A stretch of DNA of 64,000 bases, from the NCBI GenBank assembly GCA_002197995.1, contig NGZR01000001.1:14527501-14591500 (forward strand), in the 5' to 3' direction. The notes beneath the pieces were generated by a model. That model saw nothing but the letters and a program-made list of their open reading frames with translations. It made no database searches and was not told where the DNA came from. Position numbers and translations under genes: made by a program. Positions 1 through 12,068 of this stretch are shown piece by piece; the stretch's first letter is position 1; every line of letters begins with the position of its first letter. Source of the DNA: Gaeumannomyces sp. JS-464 (Eukaryota > Ascomycota > Sordariomycetes > Magnaporthales > Magnaporthaceae).

Positions 1-831
1 CAGAACCGTGGCACTCTCGCGAAGCTCCTTCGCTTCAACTCGACCAAGTCTGGCGACGAGATGACCTCGCTGTCCGACTACGTCACCCGCATGCCCGAGG
101 TTCAGAAGAACATTTACTACATCACTGGCGAGTCCCTCAAGGCCGTCCAGAAGTCCCCCTTCCTTGACTCGCTCAAGGAGAAGAACTTCGAGGTTCTGTT
201 CCTCGTCGACCCCATTGACGAGTACGCCATGACCCAGCTCAAGGAGTTCGAGGGCAAGAAGCTGGTCGACATCACCAAGGACTTCGAACTTGAGGAGACC
301 GACGAGGAGAAGGCCCTCCGCGAGAAGGAGGAGAAGGAGTACGAGGACCTTGCCAAGGCTCTCAAGAACGTTCTCGGCGACAAGGTCGAGAAGGTTGTTG
401 TCTCCCACAAGCTGGTTGGTGCCCCCTGCGCCATCCGCACTGGCCAGTTCGGCTGGTCCGCCAACATGGAGCGTATCATGAAGGCCCAGGCCCTGCGCGA
501 CACCTCCATGTCGAGCTACATGTCGTCCAAGAAGACCTTCGAGATCTCGCCCAAGAGCAATATCGTCAAGGAGCTCAAGAAGAAGGTCGAGGCCGACGGA
601 GAGAACGACAAGACTGTCAAGTCGATCGTCCAGCTGCTGTTCGAGACCTCGCTGCTGGTCTCAGGCTTCACTATCGAGGAGCCTGCCGGCTTCGCCGAGC
701 GCATCCACAAGCTCGTCTCCCTGGGCCTGAACATCGACGAGGAGCCCGAGGCTTCCTCGGACGCCCCGGCCGCCGACGCTGGCGTGCCTGCCGCCGAGAC
801 CGGCGACAGCGCCATGGAGGAGGTCGACTAG
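1..831 (+). CDS. hsp90: Hsp90 chaperone, C-terminal part (5' end outside window)
   Basis: The frame is open from the first base, so the gene is cut by the window edge. The 276 codons shown cover the end of the middle domain and the whole C-terminal dimerisation domain of a cytosolic Hsp90. Visible hallmarks are the YITGES segment, the [29 protein letters not shown] region followed by the NP-like helix [12 protein letters not shown], an acidic Ala-rich linker, and the terminal MEEVD. MEEVD is the docking tag for TPR co-chaperones such as Sti1 and Cpr6 and marks the cytosolic form, not the ER or mitochondrial paralogue. The protein is an ATP-dependent dimeric chaperone for kinases and transcription factors. 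No intron or frame break is seen in this part. Codon use is strongly biased to C/G-ending codons, as expected for a highly expressed gene. Confidence 0.98.
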   Translation, partial: QNRGTLAKLLRFNSTKSGDEMTSLSDYVTRMPEVQKNIYYITGESLKAVQKSPFLDSLKEKNFEVLFLVDPIDEYAMTQLKEFEGKKLVDITKDFELEETDEEKALREKEEKEYEDLAKALKNVLGDKVEKVVVSHKLVGAPCAIRTGQFGWSANMERIMKAQALRDTSMSSYMSSKKTFEISPKSNIVKELKKKVEADGENDKTVKSIVQLLFETSLLVSGFTIEEPAGFAERIHKLVSLGLNIDEEPEASSDAPAADAGVPAAETGDSAMEEVD

Positions 832-1252
832 ACGACCTGACTGTGGCTGACGGCGAAACGGAGCGATGACTTACGGGTTCTGAACAAAAGTCTTGGTGTT
901 TCTCTGGAGTTTCGGGAATTGGGTCTTTCGGTCTGGCAATGATGAGTCCCCCATGCAAAGCAGTACTGCATGTTGTTTTTAGTGAACTTTTAAGCATGGC
1001 TCATGGTTCTTTTTCTCTCCCTGCCATCGAGTAGGGGGTCGCGCCCTACCGTCACGTCCTGCCATCCGCATCTCCAACCTTAATTTTTGCGCGCTACATC
1101 GCAATGTTTGTAAATTAGCATCACGGGAGAGAATTAGGTGCGTTGGTAGATGGCTCTTTGCAGGTAGACAGACTATGGAATGGGAATGCTTAGAATAGAG
1201 CTGGAGCGATGTGACCCATAGGTGACATGATGGAGTGTTTAGTCATGGTAGA

Positions 1253-1285
<33 letters not shown>

Positions 1286-2252
1286 AAGTGCAGTATGTCA
1301 GCTTTTCCGATTGCTGCGAGAAGCCAAGGGGGAAAGGCGCGAAAGCTCGCTTGTTTATTGTTTTATGTACCCATGGTGAAAAATACAAAACCCGGAAAAA
1401 GAAAGCTTGCTCAAGCGCTAAAAACTACCAGGAAGCAAAGTGAAACGAAAGGACCTCCAGACTTTTGAAGACATTCGCTTAAATCGATCGATGCCGTGGA
1501 GTGAAAGTGGTGGGGTGTGATGAGTGATGAAAAATAAAAATAAAAAAAAGATAAAAGAAACAAAGAAAACAGTGAGAAGAAGACCATTGAAGCAAAAAAA
1601 AAAAAAAAAAACAAAAAAAAAAAACGAGGGTAGTGTATGTGTTTGTGATTTTTGCGCCCCAGTGTCCGCGTGCTAGCGGAGCACATTGCATGGCTATGAC
1701 CTTGGTTGCCCGGCTCTTGTGGAGAGGAATAAGAAAAAGAAAAAAAAGGAAAAGAAAAAAGGAGTGACGAAGGGGCCGTTTTGTGTCTGTGTGTGTATGA
1801 GTATGTGGAGGGTGTTATAAGAGGAAGATAACAGGGAAGAATGGGATAGAGTGAGTGAGCGGAAGGGAGATATCCAAGAAAACCAACCAATTCCCATCAT
1901 TCGTTTATATCCCACCCACCCAACCACCCAACACCCTCCCGGCCCCTCGTGCGTACCTGCAGCCAATACACCCATTTCCCCTCTGTCGGCGTTTTATAAA
2001 AATGTATACATGGATATATAATGTTCAAACTTCCCAATCCAAGAAGCAAAATAGAAAAAATGACATCATGGTCTTTGCTTGCCTTTTTTTTTTCTTTTTT
2101 TTCTCTCTCCGCTCTACATCAGTACCACCGCATCCAGCCACGTTGTCACCCTCCGCTCTAGCTGCGCCGTGAGGGAAACTGTATCCGGCGCTGGAGTTTC
2201 GCCCAACATACCGGTACGCGCATGCGCAATCTCAATACAGACACGGCCATAC
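832..2252. other. Intergenic, convergent 3' ends of hsp90 and kinase gene
   Basis: This is 1.4 kb between two genes that converge, so it probably holds both 3' UTRs. It is AT-richer than the flanking genes and contains homopolymer tracts: a T12 run directly followed by an A22 run (1254-1287), A-rich patches at 1594-1626 and 1729-1760, and a T-rich patch near 2080-2102. Open frames here are low-complexity (poly-Phe, poly-Ser) and I see no convincing gene. Confidence 0.7.
1254..1287. repeat. T12-A22 homopolymer palindrome
   Basis: Twelve T residues are followed without a spacer by twenty-two A residues. The tract can fold back on itself and is a length-unstable site. It lies about 420 bp downstream of the hsp90 stop codon. 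Confidence 0.9.
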
Positions 2253-4787
2253 TCACACGGGAGGGTCGTTTACGTTATAGAGAGACGTCGCCCCCTCATC
2301 CTCGTCGCGGAACCGGATTCCGCCCTCGACCTTTATGGCGTCGCGGACCCACTCGGTTGCGGCGACCTTTTCAACAGACCACCGGCTGCGCGCGCGCTTG
2401 AGCAGTCCCTCGGTGATCTCCATGGCGCCGAGGAGGCCTTTTGACCGGAACATGGCCTCGTCGCCCTCATGGTCGCCGTCCTCGCCCGCGAAGGCAACCC
2501 AGCGCCACTCGACGCGCGCGATCCGGTGGCTCGTCCGTGACCGCATCCGGTGCGCGCTGTCGGCCCCGTTGACGGTGCCGGGGAGCGGGTCGAAGGGGAG
2601 CCGGGACTCGAGGAGCGCGTACAGCAGCACGCCTAGTGACCACGCGTCGATGGCCCGCCCGTCGTAGGGCTGTCCCATGATCACCTCGGGCGCCGCATAG
2701 TCGTCGGACCCGCACCGCGTCTCGAGCTTCTCATCGTCAGCCACGCGCCGTGACAGACCCAGGTCTGTTAGCGTCGAGACCGGGTATGGGTACGTGGTCC
2801 AGTCGATTGAGGGGTCTGCCAGCTCGTTGGGAGTAAGGTTGACCAGGACATCTGCCAGCGAGGCTCAAGCGGGTTAGGTTTGCATCAAGAAAGAGCGAAC
2901 GAGTAACCAGTGTGGGAAAGGAAAGGGAAAGATGATATACTGACTCTCTAGCTTTATGTCCCGGTGAACGATACGCCGCTCGTGCAGGTACCGAACGGCG
3001 CCGACGAGCTCCGAGAATATGCGGCGCATCAGGGCCGGGCTCAGCAGCTTCCGATGTGCGGTCGCGACATCGAACAGGTCACCACCCGGGCAGTAACTCA
3101 GCACGAGTATGGCACGGGTGGGCTCGATATTCCAGGCGCGCAGATGCACGAGCGACGGGTGGCGGATGGACTGCATGATCTCGAGCTCGCGCTTGAGGCT
3201 CATCTCCACCCTGTCCTCCGACGCTCCGCCCTTGGGGCCGTGCTCGCACACCTTGACGGCGACCAGTGTCCTCCGGTCGTACCTCTGGTGGGGAGGGGGG
3301 CGCAGCGGCTGCGGCTGGTCCGGATCGCCACCTCCGCTCTCGTCCTCCTCGTCGATCTCGGGCGGTGCGCTCGTTGCCAGCATGACACGGCTGAAGGTCC
3401 CCTGGCCGAGCATCTTGACGGCACGCCACCTGCGCATCTTGCCGTCACGGCGGTTGTGCGCCTCGAAGTGTTCGTAGCGGTGGCCGGCCTGCGGGGTTGA
3501 CGAGGACCGGCCGCCAGTGGCCGAGGTGGTCGACGAAGATGATGATGACTCGCCCGCGCTAAGCGACGACTCACTCGGGGGCGGCGTGGGCGGCTTCTCG
3601 ACCGGCGTGAGTCCGCGGGCGGCCGAGAGGTGGGGCTCGCGGCGCAGATGCGGGGCGTCCTCGGCCGCCGCCTTGGCGCTGCCGCGCGACCCAGTCACCG
3701 TGAGCATGCGTTTGGGGATCAGCATAGGGTCCGGCGTGTAATCGCTCACGCTCCTGTTGCGAGTGTGCACATGGTATGTAGCGGTCGTTGCCGGAGCCTT
3801 GGTCTCAGAACATGCGCCGCCGCCGGGCGCGCTCCCGGCGCCGGCACCATTGGCGGACCCATCACCCTCCAAGCCGAGGCCGGCATAGGCCTTCCTATTA
3901 GTATTGTTAGCCAGGGCTGCGGCTATCGACTCGCCGTCGCTGGATATGAGGACAGAGTCTGCGCCCGGCGTGGCGAGAGCAGCTTCCCGAGACGGCGGCC
4001 TCCCGAACCTCCTCCAAGGACCGGGCGAGTCACCAGCGAGCAGCGGAGATGGCAGCGGAGTCAAATCTCCCATAGCCGCTATTATCGGGCTTGGATAGGT
4101 CGAGCTTGCGGCCGAGGCGCTGCCGAAGCCCGGGCCGAGACTCGTCTTGAAGCTTGGCGTGCGCGACGGTGGCTGCAGCGACGAGGCCGAGGTTTTGTGT
4201 TGGAGGCCGAAGGTCGAGGTTCTAACTGGGGTCGTGGGCGAGAGGCTCGAGGCCGTGTTTACTGCGCTATCCCGACGGCTCCGGGCCGTGGCCGCAGCCG
4301 AAGGGTCGATGTGGGGGCGGGTGGCGGAGCCGCTTCGGCGTCCGCCCGAAAGCGGGCTCCGCTGACAGCGCGGAGACTCGTCCCCCGTCAGCTGTGAGAT
4401 GTTGTTCCGTGGCGGGCTCGGCGAGTCGGACGGCGAAGGGGCGATGGTCCTGGAGCGGAACTCGAGGCTGCCGGTGCCGCCGGTGCCGCCGGTGCCGAAG
4501 GTTTCGCCACGCGCCAGAGGGGACTGTGAACTCGAGGCAGACGAGGTACCGTTGAAGTGGCCGAGGACTTCGCGGGTGGTGTCTAGGGTCGGGAAGGCGG
4601 CGAGATTGACGTTTGCGTTGTTCGCCGTGGCATTGTGGTTACTCAGCAGGGCGTCCTGCTGCGAGGCATGATGAAGCACAGATTGTTGGGCGTGGGGGCG
4701 TGGCTGGCCATCGGGCCTGGGTACAAGGGTCGAGGACGGCTCTGGTATGCTCGCTGTAGGGATGGACATCGGTGTCCCGTCCGTCAT
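2253..4787 (-). CDS. Serine/threonine protein kinase with long disordered N terminus
   Basis: There are two exons on the minus strand, 4787-2945 and 2851-2253, with a 93-nt intron (donor GTCAGT, acceptor CAG), giving 813 aa. The splice rebuilds the catalytic loop as HRDIKLEN. Residues 1 to about 440 are Ser/Pro/Thr/Ala-rich and look disordered. The kinase domain starts with the Gly loop LGQGTFSRV near residue 460, then VAVKV with the ATP-binding Lys, HRD at 608-610, DLG at 644-646 in place of DFG, and CGSDDYAAPE at 661-670. An acidic insertion follows the Gly loop, and a roughly 20-residue insertion (SIDWTTYPYPVSTL) sits just before DLG. All catalytic residues are present, so it should be active. 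The family resembles fungal CAMK-like kinases, but I cannot assign an orthologue. The ATG at 4787 is the first in frame. Confidence 0.9.
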
Positions 4788-7472
4788 GGTTATCCGTTAA
4801 CGCTGCTGGGTGTGCGGGGCCTGGGGGCGAGGACCTGAATCGTGGACGGATGCCTGCCCGTGTAAGTCTAGGTAGGAAACTAGGGAGGTCTGCGCGCCGT
4901 CGCTGGCACGAGATGGAAAGGCGCACGAGGCGAGTGCAGCACAGCGCAACGCAAGGAGGAGCCTGCCCGTAGCAAGGCACAGCTAGGGAGAGAGTGAGAG
5001 ACAGACACAGGATGCTGTATGGAGGCGGGCGAGTGGAGGAACAGGGGCGTGCTGTGTGTGAGGGGGGCTCTGTGGTTTAACAGGCCGTGCGGGAGTCTAG
5101 TCTGGTGGAGGACGGCGAAGGCATGACGAGGTAGATAAATAGGTGGGTAGGTAGGCAGGGCAGGCACACACAGTCAGATGTCGGTATGTGAGTGGGATGG
5201 GGAACCAGATCGAGTTTGCGACGAGGGAGCCCTTCGTCTGGTCTGTCCTTGCAGTTCTCCTGGCTGCCCAGTCTGCTTCCTTGGCCCGCCCAGGCCTCGT
5301 GCGGTGAATTTGTCTTGGGTCTTGCTATAATATTGCCACTAACACGTCTCGCCTGCCTCCTCACTAGATGCAGGTGTCATGGGCCTAGCTGGGCAGGTGC
5401 TACAGTGGTGTTGGGCATGTCTCGCTTCGAGAAAGCCTGTCCCTCGTCGTGCAACCAACTGGTCGCTAAATAGGTAAGGGGCGTGGGAGGAGGGGGAGGA
5501 AAATAGGGGGGACGGGCAGGGAGGGGCAATGCGCAGAAGACGATTTTGGCTAGAGGAAAATGCACTCACGTCGCGGCCTCGTGGACGCAGGACTGGCAGT
5601 CAGTAAGCTGCCGAGACACACGGCTCTGGCACAGATCTATCTCTCGCGCGCCCGGACGGTGGCGGGATCCAATGGCGGGGGGAGGTGAGAGGGCAGGCGG
5701 TTTGGTCGTCGCACGGGGGATCTGGGCTCGTCTTTCAATGCTTGGGATCGAGACTGCACCGAGAGTGCTGGGGCAACAACCGCCAGGCTGCTCAGGGCTC
5801 AGGCTGCCTGCCGCGCGCGCCTTGCAGAAGGGCGCAGCACCAGGGAGGTAACGTAACGGCAAAACGGCTCTTGGACCTGAGCGTGGTGGGGACTGGAAAC
5901 TCTTTTCGCCTGTCTCTCGGGTGTGGGAGGCTGCAGACGGCAGGCACAGACGGATCGTGGTGGGCTGTGTGGCTTGGTTGGCTTTGCTCCAACGGCGGCT
6001 CCAGGCGGGTTTGCTGTCAATGCTCTAGATCGTACGTGGTCGGATTCCTGGGATTTGAGGGTGGAAAAAAACAAAAATGCGATTTCGCCCGTCTGCGCCG
6101 AAGCAATATTCAAAAAATGCGCCCGACAAAAGTCATGGCATGCAGCCCGGCGCGGTTAATCAAAACAGAGCCTATAATTAATCTCCTGCTTCCCCCATTC
6201 CATCAATTGAACCGTCTAGACACGGTCAGGTGAGCCCAGCACAAGGGGAAAAAAGGGCGGCGCGCGCAGACCGAAGGGCGCGCAATTTGCTGACTGGTGG
6301 GGATCGCCAGCAAAATTGGATGGGCTGGACCCAAGATTGATTGATTGCTTCTTTCTTTCGATCTGTTCGCTCAGCCTGGCTCCAGCAGACGAGGTGCTGC
6401 GCAGCACACGGGGAACCATGCAGCGTCGCATCCCTCTCTGACCGTGGTGGTTTTTTTATTTTTCTATTTTTTGTTGGGGTGACCATGGCTGAATGGGACA
6501 ACGGTCACCAGACTCGTTCCTCCAGTGTGGGTTCCGGTTCCCGCTATACCGGGTTAAAAAGTACAGTAAAAGGGGGCCCGGCGCCGTTATCCGACCAGCG
6601 TGTCAGCCTTTTCTGCTCCTCAAACGGGGCAAAAAATGCAGAGGCATTATCTGTGCGCGCTAGGCGGCAGCAGCAGCAGAGCGCGCTAGACGTCGAACCC
6701 GACCGTTGGACCCAAGATACCTGAAGCCTTATCACCCGCGCCGCGGCGATTGGTCACTGCGGCCGCGTTGCATCAATGGCATCGGCCCTAAATTCGTCGA
6801 GTCCACGCCGGGCTACGTCAGGGGGTGACTGAATGGGGTTTGGGACCTGACACGTCTGGCCGCCTCGTGATTCTGGTGCTGTCTTGTCGGCCGATACTGG
6901 AAACCTTATCGGTCCAACCAGGCCACCTAGCCCTTCGACCCGACATCGATGACTTGCTCATTCTGGCTCGACTCCCATCACGCCGGATGCCACGGTCATG
7001 AGTAGTTTTGCACATCCCTCCCCAGCCGCTCGGTCCCTCAGCCGGATTGGCAACTAGCGCGCACCCAGTCAGTCAAGCATGGCATGTCTGCACTGCACCT
7101 GTCGGCCTCTCGCGTTGCTGCACGATGGCCAGCCTGCAGAAGCGATTGGCAGGCCTTTCTGCTGGGGCCGAGTCGATGATGGAGGATGGTGGTCAGCCCC
7201 GCCTGTCCCCACACAGCTGACAGCCGAGGACAGGCTTTCTCAACAATGCACTTGTGCGTTTTCCATGATTACACAGATATCGAAGTATACAAATTGACTT
7301 GTAGCTATACTACAGGTATTGAGAGACCCTAGGTTTCTAGGCTGGTATCACGATGATGCCCATCAAACAGCCCAGACTCCAGTCGCCGTAGCCGTGCATT
7401 CATAAACGCAACCATGGACTCAAACTCCTCCTTTTCAGGGGCAAAACTAACGCCTGGACATGCCAAGACGTG
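4788..7472. other. Intergenic 2.7 kb, upstream of the kinase and downstream of the FAD monooxygenase
   Basis: No frame here shows a recognisable domain, and predicted ORFs on both strands overlap without codon bias. The part next to 4788 should hold the kinase promoter and 5' UTR. It includes a run of TAGGTGGGTAGGTAGGC-like motif near 5131-5160. The end near 7473 is the likely 3' UTR of the monooxygenase gene. I found no tRNA-like B box. Confidence 0.6.
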
Positions 7473-9462
7473 TCACGCCCCAGCCCCCACGACCCTGCCG
7501 ACCTGCCACGGGATCTTTCCGACGCGGTAGTCCGACTCGCCCGCAAAGTCCAGCACGATGGCCCGCTTGACCACGGGCGCCACCAGCGTGTCGAGCATCA
7601 TGGCGTCCCCGCCCAGGTAGGGGCTCACCGTGTCGATAAACCGCCACGCCACGTTCGCCCACGTCACCGTCCGCGTGTACCCCCGCGAGAAAGCCGCGAG
7701 GTATTCGGCCGTCGCACGCCTCGCCTTCTCGTAGGGCGCAAACACCTCGGCCGCCAGGCGCGCCTCGCCCGGGTCGCCGCCGGCCCCGCCGCGGTGCTCC
7801 GCCAGCAGCCGGCGCAGCCGGTTCGTCAGCTCCACCATGCCCTGGATGCCTGTGTTGAGTCCAAAGGCCGCGTTGGGCGTCATCTTGACGGCCGCGTCCG
7901 ACGCCAGCACCAGCCGCCCGCGGTGCCACCGGGGCGCGATGCCCTCCTCGAAGTCGAGCATCGACGCCCGCGTCCGCGCCGCCCACACGTCGCCGAACGT
8001 CACCGCGCCGCCCGCCACCACCGGCCGGTCCGCCACCTCGGCCGCGAGGGCCTCCATGTCCTCGGCCGTGTAGGCGCTCCAGTCATTGTTGCTAATGTTG
8101 TCGTTTGAGTCGTCGTTGCTGTCGTCGCCCGAATCCCCTCCACTCCTCTCGTTTTCTTACCGGCAGCCGCCGCCGCCGCCTGCTTTTGCGCCAGCCAGTC
8201 CCGGCGGTTCTTGTACACAAAGAAGTAGAGGTCGTCCGCCCCGACCATGGCCGTGAGTGAGAGCCCCGACTCGCGCTCCTCCCACACCGTCTCGGGCGGC
8301 ACGTCCTTGGGCCGGGGGCAGTGCCCGACCACGCCCATGTAGTCGGCCTTCATGACACCGTCGTCTTGGCCTTTCCTCACCGCAGCCTTGCCGCTGCCCT
8401 TCCACTTCTTGTCCGGCTCCTGCTGCTGCTGCCCCGGGAACGTGGCCGGGTCGGCCATGAGCCGGCGCACCGCGCTGCGCACGCCGTCACAGCCGACGAC
8501 GATGGAGCCGCGCACCGAGGAGCCGTCGGCGCATTCAACACAGACGCCGCCGCCGGGCGTCGACTCGATGGCCACCACGGCCTTGTTGACCAGCATCGCC
8601 CCTCCTGGCCCGGCAGGCGGCGGCGCAGCAGATCGAGCAGCTTCTGCCGGTCGATGAGCATGAAGGCGTACCCGTGGCTGTGTTACATCTTTCGTGTCAG
8701 TCCGTTTTTTTTTACTCGCTGTCGGTGTCAACTTCTCTCACTGAAGTCTGACGAGAGAAGCTTGATCCACCGTGCGCAAAACCCGTCTCCCGGCATCTCC
8801 GAGTCGAAATTCACGCAAGCAGGACTCGGGAATAGGGCGTTTCCGGGCGCATGTACAAGACGTGAGGCTGCGGGGGCTGGAACGTCGTGTAACAAACCGA
8901 GGGTGCATATCCCCGTAACAAGAATCACACCAGGTCGAAAAGAAGAAAATGGAGAAGATGAGAGGGGAAACGCATGAAAAAAAAAGGAAGAAAAAAGAAG
9001 AAAGGGAGGGAAAGAAGAAAAAAAAACTAACTTGTGCCCTATCCGCTCCATCATGTCGCTCTTGGCGACGAGGCTGCCGTCGCGGCGGATGTTGTGCTTG
9101 GCGCGCAGCGGGATGTGCATGGCCTCGACCTCGGCCAGCAGGCCCAGCTGGTCGAGGACGCGGCAGCTGCTCGGCCAGAGCGCCAGCGCGGCGCCCTGCA
9201 CGACGCCGCCCGACGGCCGCCGCTCCAGCACGACCCAGTCGATGCCGGCCCGCGACAGCATATGCGCCAGCAGGCCGGCCGGCCCGCCGCCGACGATGAC
9301 GACGCGGAACGGGGGCCGCCCTTCTTCTGCCTCGTGTGGTGGTGACGGTGATGGCGATGGTGAGGTGGCGGGCGTGGAGGAGGGTTCCGCTTGTTGCTCC
9401 TGCGACATGGCCGCCGCTGCTGCTGCTGCTGCTGCTGGCGGTCCAGGTGGGTTGGAAGTCAT
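7473..9462 (-). CDS. FAD-dependent monooxygenase (salicylate hydroxylase-like), two apparent frameshifts
   Basis: Exon 1 is 9462-9032 and exon 2 begins at 8677. The 354-nt intron (GTTAGT donor, ACAG acceptor) joins to give ERIGHNHGYAFMLIDRQ, typical of PHBH-fold flavoprotein monooxygenases that hydroxylate or epoxidise aromatic or prenylated substrates with NAD(P)H and O2. The N terminus has a low-complexity Ala/Ser/Pro leader, then the FAD Rossmann motif VIVGGGPAG and an LERR segment. GCDGVRSAVRR and a C-terminal DAAVKMTPNAAFGLN FAD-ribityl motif follow. Two single bases appear to be missing: one near 8599-8602 (CCCC run, before AMLVNKAVV) and one near 8152-8158 (between the poly-Ala stretch and NNDWSAYTAEDM). 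With both restored the length is 545 aa and the frame closes exactly. The usual GDA(V/S)HKM reads SDAAVKM here. The gene may be intact with sequencing errors, or it may be a decaying accessory gene. Confidence 0.8.
8678..9031 (-). other. Long pyrimidine-rich intron of the FAD monooxygenase gene
   Basis: This is 354 nt between a GTTAGT donor and an ACAG acceptor. On the coding strand it opens with about 100 nt of T/C-rich sequence (8944-9030). It is several times longer than the other introns in the window (61-120 nt, apart from one of 282 nt in teaR). Splicing here joins a split Asn codon within a conserved motif, which supports the boundaries. Confidence 0.75.
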
Positions 9463-12068
9463 GGCTCCAACGTCTGTCTCGGTAATGGGTACAATGTATT
9501 TTGTCCGAGGCGGGTTCCTCCAGCTGCCGATCAAGGGATTCCGTGTTGCTCTTCGTTGGTAGGGGAGGTGCCAATAGACGAACCGGGTGGGCTGAGTGCA
9601 CCCAGGGAGCCTGTTTTATACAGCCCACGAAAGCCCGTTGCCGCCAGCGTGCGGGGGCGTGTGGGATCTCCTCGGCGCAAGGGGAGCGAGCGGAGTGAAA
9701 AAGGGTCAAGTGGGTGGGGAGCAGGTAGGTCGGCGGGTGTTGATGTCGGGGTGGTGATCTAGGTTAGGCGCATGCAGTACGGTTGGGATGCCGTATATGG
9801 GATAATGTGCGCCCGGCGATAGCGTGCCTGATGGGAACGTGATGCGCTCCCCGAAGACCCGGCTCGGGGCTGGGAAAAAAAATATGGGCTAAACGACCAC
9901 CAGCTGCAGCGGCCCATCGTGCGCGGGGGCGAGTCTGGGTCTAGTATCCCCTTGCCCACCTCAAAGAGGCAGCGGTTGTTGGTTGCTTGCTTGTTGTCGA
10001 CTCCGCCGATGGGGCGGCCCAGGGTCCCGTCCAGGCAGGTTGGCAGGTCCCCCGCCCGAGTTGTTCGGGTTAGGCATGTCCGATCGAGGTTGTTGGTTGA
10101 AGGAGATCCGTAGTCAGAAGGACTGGGCCTTTGCGTCCCAGCGAACGAGCAGGTGGGTCCCAGACGAAAAAAAGAAGAAAAAAAAAAAGAAGAAAAAAAA
10201 AGAAGAAAAAAAAAGAAGAAAAAAAAGAAGAAAAAAAGAAGAAAAAAAAGAAGAAAAAAAAGAAGAAAAAAAAGAAGAAAAAAAAGAAGAAAAAAAAGAA
10301 GAAGAAAAAAGGTATGGGGTTAGGTACCATCAGATTGAATCCTTCCTTGGCTGGGCATGGTCAGTCCCGAGATGATCGGCTGCTAGTACGGGAGGTATCT
10401 GGGCAAATTGACTAGTGTGGTGTGGTGGGCTGTCAACAGTGTCTGCCGCGGCTGCACTTTCCTCTTCTTCCCTTGTCATGATTAATATTCGGGAGCTGGC
10501 GAACACCAAGTTGACAAGCATGAGACAAGCAAGGGTGATACCGATCAGTTCCTGCACGCCCCGACTTGACAGTTACCTCCGTCCTGGGACATCAGCCGAG
10601 CTCCATGTCCGATGGACGCAGCCAACACGCCGGGCACTGGGCAGCAGACGCGGCCAGTCTGCAACAATCATCCTGCTGTGCGAGGCGGGGTCGGGAATGT
10701 TGGACGACCAAGAACTTTTAGGGGCATGAGTGCGGGCAAATTAGGTACTTACTTTCGTCCAAAGTGACTGCCCTCCCTCCCTCTCCCACGTCTCCGCTTT
10801 CTTAATTAACAGACACGTGGGCATGAGACCTTGGAGAATGGCAGTCAAAATTGTATATGAGAGATATCATGTTACATATCTGTATCTGTTTGCACCGTCT
10901 CTGCCTGGTCTGGTTGCGAACATCAGCGTTGAGGGCCGCTGCTCGTTACCCTAGCTGCGCTGTGCTGTGCGACTAACCTCCCCGAAGCTTAAGCCGAGAA
11001 TAGCTGCATGCTTTGCGCTTAACCAATCGCTCGCTCGCTCGGCCATTCAGCAAGCCAATCCCGTCGATGTGGGAGGCTCGGTCCTCCTCATCCCGGCTTC
11101 CATGTCCAGCCAGGCGGTCGCAACCAATGCATCTCTTGCACCCAATTTGCTGGCCTGGATTGTGGCGTGACGGGTGCGTGTGGGGGGCTCCTGATCGCCT
11201 GGCCACCCATTGGACCGATCCAATGACGCTACTGGCAAGGCTGGCAGACAAACAGTAATCAGGGCTCGCGCCGACCCAATCCCTTGCGGATGTCCACGAC
11301 ATCCGACCGATCTAGGTGCCAGGCCATTGGACATGACCGACAGTTCCTGGCGCCCGATCGCCAGATTTTGGTCACCTGTGAAAAAAGTGGCTGATGGCGT
11401 CTGCGAATTCCAAGAAACCGGGCGACGAAAAAGACGCAACACGAAGAGAAGCGTTCGAATAGGGCGCCAAGAAGCGGTTGGTGTTGGCTGGCCTGACCCG
11501 AGGGTTGCTGTGGCTGCGTATCATCGATGCGCCGGGCAGGGCGATGGCCGGAAATAGCCCAGCATGGTAGTCCACTCTCATCTTTCACGGCCCTTGGACT
11601 TTCCGGTTTGCCCAGTCGAGTTGTATTGAGAACGCTGGAGTATCCAATGGCATGGCGAGCGGGGAAGAGCCCCAGGATGCATCGGCGAATGGGTCGGAGG
11701 GGGCTAGAGAGGGCCATATAATGTGAGCGAGCTGCCATTGGCGCTGTCGCGGGCTGGGGCTGTCTGAGAACTTTCAGCTCCCTCCGTTCTGAGTTCTGTT
11801 GCTATTTCGGTCCCGGATGTCCATCCGTCCTGTGAGCACGTGGCGCGCCCTCGTTGATCCCTTGCAGAGAACATCGCGAGGCGCTCGGGTAGCGCACTTC
11901 GCAGCGCCCGAAGCATCCCATACCCTATTCCGCGTCTTCCTGACAAGCCAAGCGGAATTCGTGCGCGGAATTAGATCCGTGGGGTGTGTGTCTATGTGTG
12001 CGTGTTTGTGTGTGTGCGTGTTTGTGTGTGCGTGGTGCGCCAAATAGGTCGCTTCGTAGATCACCAGG
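9463..12068. other. Intergenic 2.6 kb with purine tract and GT-rich tract
   Basis: I see no supported gene. The stretch holds the promoter side of the FAD monooxygenase gene (near 9463-9900), a 147-nt purine-only tract (10166-10312), and a GT-rich tract near 11986-12033 adjoining the 3' end of the Clr5 gene. The longer ORFs across 10131-10415 encode only Lys/Glu or Phe runs produced by the purine tract. Confidence 0.6.
10166..10312 (+). repeat. Purine-only microsatellite, (GAAGAAAAAAA)n-like
   Basis: The plus strand holds 147 consecutive A/G bases made of about twelve copies of GAAG plus 6-9 A. The period is about 11-13 nt and A-run length varies between copies. The strand asymmetry is complete: no pyrimidine occurs in the tract. 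Confidence 0.95.

Noticed and set aside
8092..8160. A 69-nt GTAAGA..TAG intron in the FAD monooxygenase gene
   Set aside because: The splice sites look good, but the length is a multiple of three while the flanking conserved blocks are in different frames, so the intron cannot reconcile them. A missing base explains both.
10131..10415. Open frames encoding Lys/Glu-rich or Phe-rich proteins
   Set aside because: They are translations of the purine microsatellite and have no other content.
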